A DNA stretch of 64,000 nt from JADKHC01 sp047600805 (GTDB lineage Bacteria; Verrucomicrobiota; Verrucomicrobiia; Opitutales; Opitutaceae), in contig JASGKG010000001.1 of NCBI GenBank assembly GCA_047600805.1, forward strand, positions 4,526,001 to 4,590,000, read 5' to 3'. The translations under genes and the position numbers were made by a program. This document shows positions 60,124 to 64,000 of this stretch, piece after piece; the stretch's first letter is position 1, and each line of letters begins with the position of its first letter. The notes beneath the pieces were generated by a model. It made no database searches. It saw only the letters and a program-made list of their open reading frames with translations, and had not been told where the DNA came from.

Positions 60124-61797
60124 TCACGGCTTAGTGGGCAGTGGTGGAAGAGAGTTTTTCAATCGCTCGAAGCGTTCGCGTTCTGCTGGAACTCGCAAAG
60201 TCCTGAGGCCGAGTTCGATGAAAGGACGAGCGTCGTCAATGAGGCCGTTGCGGACTTTCAGAGCTGCGTCTTTGTAGAGGAGCTCGGTGTTTTTCGGAAA
60301 AGCAGCGACGCCTTCGTCAAGGACGGCCAGATGTTCGGGAGTGGCGGCAACTTTGGCTTTGGACCAAGCCTCCGCGATGAGCAGATAAATGTCGATGTGA
60401 GGTCTGCCGAGATCACGGGCGGCGAAGAGTGGGGTGAGCACTTGGTGCAGTTGATCCGAAGAAAGCCGTCCGTCGGGAGATTGGCCTGTCGCTTCGTCCA
60501 GCCGTAGGCGAGCCAGAGCCAAATAGCCAGGGAGCGAAGCTGCTTTGGCGGTGAGGGCCTGTTCAAGGTATTTGCGGGCGGACACCAAGTTGCCTGTCTC
60601 GTAATCGAGCAAACCGAGCTCGGCGAGGAGAGGCGCATCGGCGTGCTTCCGCATGATGGGCGAAAAATATTCAATACGAGCGTCATCGTAGCGTCCGACT
60701 TGCCTGAGGATATCGCCCTTGATGCGCCCGGCTTCGGCATCGCTTGCCAGGTGAAACTCGAGGGGAGGAGTCGGCGGGAAATCCTTGAGCTTGGGTGCGA
60801 CTACGTGGCGATAGAAGCCGCCTTGCGCGTACGCAAAAAGTAAATACCCCATGTCCTCGTAGCTCATGTTGAAACAGCTTTTGAACATCGCTTCTGTAAC
60901 CGGCTCTTTGCAGGCGCGGTCGATGAACTGGAGGAACCCTTGGCGGTAACGACCCTTTTTCCCGAGCAACCCAAAGTGAACGAACGCCAAGGCCTGGTGA
61001 GAAAACCTGCCACCGATCGATTTGGTGTATTCGGGAGAGTTATAGTCGACCGCGAAAAAATCCGCGAGCGACATCATCCGATGGAGGTTATTGCCGGAAT
61101 CGCTGAAAAACTGGGTGAGGCTCTTGTCGAGCTGGCCGAAAGAGATCTTGTCCTTTGAGACCTTGAGTGAGTCGAAATAGCGGACGACACCCTCCTCGAG
61201 CCAAGCAGGAGGCCGCGGCTTGCTGCGGCTGATGATAAGGCGCATGTATTGCTGGCGGAGCAGCGTTTCGTTGTCCATGAACTCGTTCCCCGTTGCCTGG
61301 GCGAACGTGGTGGCGCCTTCTTCACCCACGTTGATGCCATCGTTGAAAAAGGACCGGAAATCGAAGTCTACGAGGAAGATTGTAGCAAAAGCGTTGGTTA
61401 TGCTCGTGTAGGCGGGATGGCCATACCGTTCGTCGACGTCGTTAGTGTGCGGAGGAGCTAAATCGATGTACTTATCGTGTGATCCGCAAAGAACCAGGGT
61501 GATCTTGTCTCGAGAAATTGCTTTGATGCTGGGAAAGAGCCCCGTGAAGGCTTGGTGGAACTTGTACAGCTTGATCACAAATTCCCGCGTCTCGTTTTCA
61601 GAGGCATTTGTGTAGACGTCGAAATTGCCAATTTCACCGATGAGCCATTTCTCCTGCGGGCGCAGCTTCATCGTCTCGCTGACCGCGACCCCGGGTAGAT
61701 GAATAATTGGTTCGTTAGGCGGGGGCTGGTCTTGATTTTGCGCCCAAAGTAAACGGGCTGATAAGAGGAGCAGCAAAACCAAGCGCTTGAGGTACAT
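60124..61797 (-). CDS. Exported peptidase-MA-like/TPR protein with degenerate active site
   Basis: The 557-residue protein has a signal peptide (RLVLLLLLSARLLWA), an N-terminal half resembling peptidase-MA/DUF1570-type gluzincins (PPAWLEEGVVRYFDSLKV after ETLLRQQYMRLIISR), and C-terminal TPR-like helices (DAPLLAELGLLDYETGNLVSARKYLEQAL). The HExxH that should precede the WLEEG motif is absent, reading RQQYMR instead, so it is probably not an active protease and may have a binding role. No operon partner is obvious. Confidence 0.6.
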   Translation of the reverse strand: MYLKRLVLLLLLSARLLWAQNQDQPPPNEPIIHLPGVAVSETMKLRPQEKWLIGEIGNFDVYTNASENETREFVIKLYKFHQAFTGLFPSIKAISRDKITLVLCGSHDKYIDLAPPHTNDVDERYGHPAYTSITNAFATIFLVDFDFRSFFNDGINVGEEGATTFAQATGNEFMDNETLLRQQYMRLIISRSKPRPPAWLEEGVVRYFDSLKVSKDKISFGQLDKSLTQFFSDSGNNLHRMMSLADFFAVDYNSPEYTKSIGGRFSHQALAFVHFGLLGKKGRYRQGFLQFIDRACKEPVTEAMFKSCFNMSYEDMGYLLFAYAQGGFYRHVVAPKLKDFPPTPPLEFHLASDAEAGRIKGDILRQVGRYDDARIEYFSPIMRKHADAPLLAELGLLDYETGNLVSARKYLEQALTAKAASLPGYLALARLRLDEATGQSPDGRLSSDQLHQVLTPLFAARDLGRPHIDIYLLIAEAWSKAKVAATPEHLAVLDEGVAAFPKNTELLYKDAALKVRNGLIDDARPFIELGLRTLRVPAERERFERLKNSLPPLPTKP

Positions 61798-61891
61798 GTC
61801 GATCGTAGGAGGAAGGTGTGGCCTTAGCTATTTACCCGAAACCTTTTTGTGAAACAGAACCGAGCTTTTCTCAAGCTTGGACGGGTTCTAG

Positions 61892-62359
61892 TTACTGGTT
61901 GAGGCGCAGCGGTTCGAGGTCGCTGTCTTTCGCTGCGGCTTCTCGGAAACGTTCGTCGAGAGCGATTGCCTTGTCTACATAAGCCTGCGCACGCGGGAGA
62001 TCGCCCAGCTGGCAGGCGTAGCAACCCAGGTTGAACTTGATCATTGCGTCAGTTGGGTGGTTCGACTCGGCTTCGAGCAAAATCTTTTCTGCTGCGGCGA
62101 GTGAGTCGGCCCGCCGTGTGGCGTAGGCCCACATGATCCACCAACCGGCGTCCTGCGGTTGATCACGCGTCAGGCCCGCAGCCAGCGGGGTGAGGGCAGT
62201 CCAGTCCTTCCGTTCCTGAAAAATCAAAGCTTGAAGCACGCGAACCTCGAAATTGTTCGCGTGTTCTTTGGGGACGCGCTCAAGTTCGGCGGCTGCTGCA
62301 TCGACCATGCCGAGCTCGAGATAACCGCGCGTGTGCGACAACATCCATTTCAACTGCAT
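61892..62359 (-). CDS. Cytoplasmic TPR protein
   Basis: The 155-residue protein consists of about four TPR units (YLELGMVDAAAAELERVP, ALIFQERKDWTALTPLAAGL, KFNLGCYACQLGDLPRAQAY), which form a protein-binding groove. No signal peptide. It precedes the larger exported TPR-containing gene on the same strand by about 95 bases, so the two could be linked, but there is no direct evidence for a shared function. Confidence 0.7.
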   Translation of the reverse strand: MQLKWMLSHTRGYLELGMVDAAAAELERVPKEHANNFEVRVLQALIFQERKDWTALTPLAAGLTRDQPQDAGWWIMWAYATRRADSLAAAEKILLEAESNHPTDAMIKFNLGCYACQLGDLPRAQAYVDKAIALDERFREAAAKDSDLEPLRLNQ

Positions 62360-62395
62360 GGATGCAGTATGGTGCCTTTGCGCAGCTTGGCTGCT

Positions 62396-63052
62396 TTATT
62401 CTGCAGGTGGCGGGCCGAAGTGTGCGGCGTAGCTGGCGTAAGCGGCGGTGTCGGCCAGCATCGCGTCGATGGCCGCGATGAGAGGCTCGCGCCTAACCAG
62501 CCCCGAGAACACGGCGCGATCACCGATGGAGTCTTCGATAAGAAAGGCCGGGCGCTGGTTAATTTGCAGGCTGTGAAATTCGGCGGTCGAGTTGCGCACG
62601 CGCTGCTGGACCTCGTTTGATTCGGCTGCGGCCCGCAGTTTGGCGGCATCAAGGCCTGTGGCGTTTGCCGCCACGGCGACCGCTTCCTCCAGCCGGCCGA
62701 TCTTGCGGCCTTCGCGCATCGCGGCGGTCATCAGAGCCAGGCGCAGGCGGTCGTCGGTGAAACCGAAATCTTTGCCGGCCTCTGCGACAAAATTCGCGGC
62801 GGTGTAGTTGCCCTTAAGCTCAGGTTCGACCCAGCTGGAGTTGAGCCGGAAGGGAGATTGCATGACCGTGCCGCTGCGCCGGTAGAACCAGTCGCATTGC
62901 GCTTGTGACGCAGGGAAGGCGGACGGATCCATCAAGGCGATTTTCCATTCGAATTCCACTTTGTCGGCGTACCTGTTTTTTAGCTCTAACCAAGTGGGTT
63001 CGGCCCAGTAGCACCAAGACGAAAACATCTCCACGAAGTAAGTGATTTTCAT
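62396..63052 (-). CDS. DsbA/FrnE-like thioredoxin-fold protein lacking the second active-site Cys
   Basis: The 218-residue protein opens with a beta strand and SSWCYWAEP, the position of the CxxC motif; it has Cys14 but Ala17 in place of the second cysteine. The middle is a helical insert (LRLALMTAAMREGRKIGRLE), and the end has the cis-Pro-like LQINQRPAFLIED. No signal peptide is seen, so it is cytoplasmic, as for FrnE-type members. It may act as an isomerase or transferase rather than as a classical oxidase. It precedes the small TPR gene by about 36 bases. Confidence 0.75.
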   Translation of the reverse strand: MKITYFVEMFSSWCYWAEPTWLELKNRYADKVEFEWKIALMDPSAFPASQAQCDWFYRRSGTVMQSPFRLNSSWVEPELKGNYTAANFVAEAGKDFGFTDDRLRLALMTAAMREGRKIGRLEEAVAVAANATGLDAAKLRAAAESNEVQQRVRNSTAEFHSLQINQRPAFLIEDSIGDRAVFSGLVRREPLIAAIDAMLADTAAYASYAAHFGPPPAE

Positions 63053-63247
63053 AGCGAGCGAGTTGTTAGGCCGCAGCGAAGTTGCTCAGCTAATTTGGCC
63101 AGGATACGTGCAGGTCAACTCTTGTGCGCAGATATTTGGTTACAGTTTCGCATGTGGAGTCGCATAACATTCAACTGTGCTGTGCGAGCAGCCGCCCGCC
63201 GGAGGCAGACGAGCGCTCACGAGCGTGGCCTCAGCCCTGCCACCGAA

Positions 63248-64000
63248 TCAGGAGCGACGCCTGAATGTCTTAACCAGTTTGCCCACCCACGTGGCGCTCA
63301 GCGCGGCTAAGTACCAAACGAGCGGCGCACCGCCACCGCCGCCACTCGACGCTGGACGTGTGGCGGAGTCGCCGGAGCCCGAAGAAGAGCCGGAGCTCGA
63401 TGAAGACGAAGACGAACTGGAAGAAGAAGAGGACGAACTGGAAGAAGAGCTCGACGAATAGCTCAGCGTGACGGTTGAAACGACTCCCGCGCTCGAAATT
63501 TTGCGGATGATGGCGTTGCCGGTGTCGGCGACGTAGAGATTGCCTGTTGAGTCCAGTGCTACATCGCGGGGTTGGTTAAACCAAGCGTTACTGCCGGTGC
63601 CGTCTTTGTATCCGGCGACACCGGCAGTGCCTGCCACTGTGGTTACCACACCCGTGGAAGATATTTTGCGGATCGTGCTGTTTTCCGTATCCGCGACGAA
63701 AATGTTTCCGGAGGCATCCACCACCAAGCCAGCGGGCTTGGCAAAACGAGCGGAGGACCCTGTGCCATCTGCCGTGCCGGAGAGGCCGGCTGCTCCAGCA
63801 ACCGTGGTGACGCTCCCCGCTGCGGTTATTTTCCGGATCGTGTTGTTGAGCGTATCGGCGACGCAGGCGACGCCGGAGGAATCGAAGGCGATGCCGGAGG
63901 AACTGTTGAAACGCGCGGATGAACCGAGGCCGTCGCTGGTGCCGCTGTTGAGCGCGAGGCCGGCCAGGGTCGAAACAAGGCCGCCAGAGGTTGATGCACG
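63248..64000 (-). CDS. NHL-repeat surface protein with Ser linker and C-terminal sorting tail (partial)
   Basis: The frame stays open to the right edge of the window, so the N-terminus is missing. At least three NHL beta-propeller units are visible (GIAFDSSGVACVADTLNNTI, GLVVDASGNIFVADTENSTI, DVALDSTGNLYVADTGNAII). They are followed by a run of more than 20 serines, then GSGDSATRPASSGGGGGAP, a hydrophobic segment (LVWYLAALSATWVGKLV) and FRRRS. The Gly-rich, membrane, Arg-rich ending matches C-terminal sorting tails common in exported verrucomicrobial proteins. The propeller likely binds polymer or protein outside the cell. Confidence 0.8.
   Translation of the reverse strand, partial: RASTSGGLVSTLAGLALNSGTSDGLGSSARFNSSSGIAFDSSGVACVADTLNNTIRKITAAGSVTTVAGAAGLSGTADGTGSSARFAKPAGLVVDASGNIFVADTENSTIRKISSTGVVTTVAGTAGVAGYKDGTGSNAWFNQPRDVALDSTGNLYVADTGNAIIRKISSAGVVSTVTLSYSSSSSSSSSSSSSSSSSSSSSSGSSSGSGDSATRPASSGGGGGAPLVWYLAALSATWVGKLVKTFRRRS

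Noticed and set aside
63385..63465. A short repeat array as a possible CRISPR or microsatellite.
   Set aside because: The repeat is the imperfect serine-codon run of the NHL-protein linker, with no spacers.

Overview
The window looks like chromosome of a verrucomicrobial bacterium, most likely an Opitutaceae relative. The evidence is a high-GC background, giant secreted proteins with chitobiase-type and GloVer repeats, a Gly-rich C-terminal sorting tail, membrane-tethered ECF sigma factors, a TMTC-like mannosyltransferase, an RG-rich disordered protein, and a sufC-sufB-sufD cluster behind a Fur-family gene. The genus is inferred from gene content only.

Positions 1 to about 19,430 are read as the right-hand part of an integrated mobilizable element. 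It carries a conjugation-type ATPase (915-2288) translationally coupled to a small membrane protein, a MOBF relaxase-helicase (6749-9562), a small helix-turn-helix protein and a hairpin-rich putative oriT (6296-6748). Between the ATPase and the relaxase, on the opposite strand, sits a two-gene defence cassette: a long prokaryotic Argonaute whose first PIWI catalytic aspartate appears to be glycine (3508-5865), overlapping by ATGA with a PD-(D/E)XK nuclease-domain protein (2285-3511). This resembles the long-B pAgo plus nuclease effector systems that act by abortive infection. Further right lie a small gene, a 2,618-residue secreted repeat protein ending in a phosphodiester-glycosidase-like domain, and a lipoprotein. 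At 19409-19433 a stretch matching the 3' end of tRNA-Phe, without the rest of the tRNA, marks the probable right attachment site.

From about 19,500 onward the window is ordinary chromosome: an SDR enzyme, a GT4 glycosyltransferase, ruvB, murA, an RG-rich protein, sufT, the TMTC-like protein, a four-gene operon of two tandem paralogues plus two ankyrin proteins, a PL3 pectate lyase, and fur-sufC-sufB-sufD on the minus strand with two PerR/Fur-like boxes upstream. Then come an SPFH protein, a VanY-type peptidase, trxB, a methyltransferase and a YgiQ-type radical SAM protein.

The right third holds plant-polysaccharide functions (GH78 rhamnosidase and a DUF4450-like protein around a metallo-beta-lactamase-fold protein). 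It also holds a membrane-tethered ECF sigma factor whose outer domain appears related to the product of the next gene, an archaemetzincin, a LysE transporter, TPR proteins, a DsbA/FrnE-like protein with an incomplete active site, and an NHL-repeat protein cut by the window edge.

All family calls rest on reading the translated sequence and on motifs; no database search was run.
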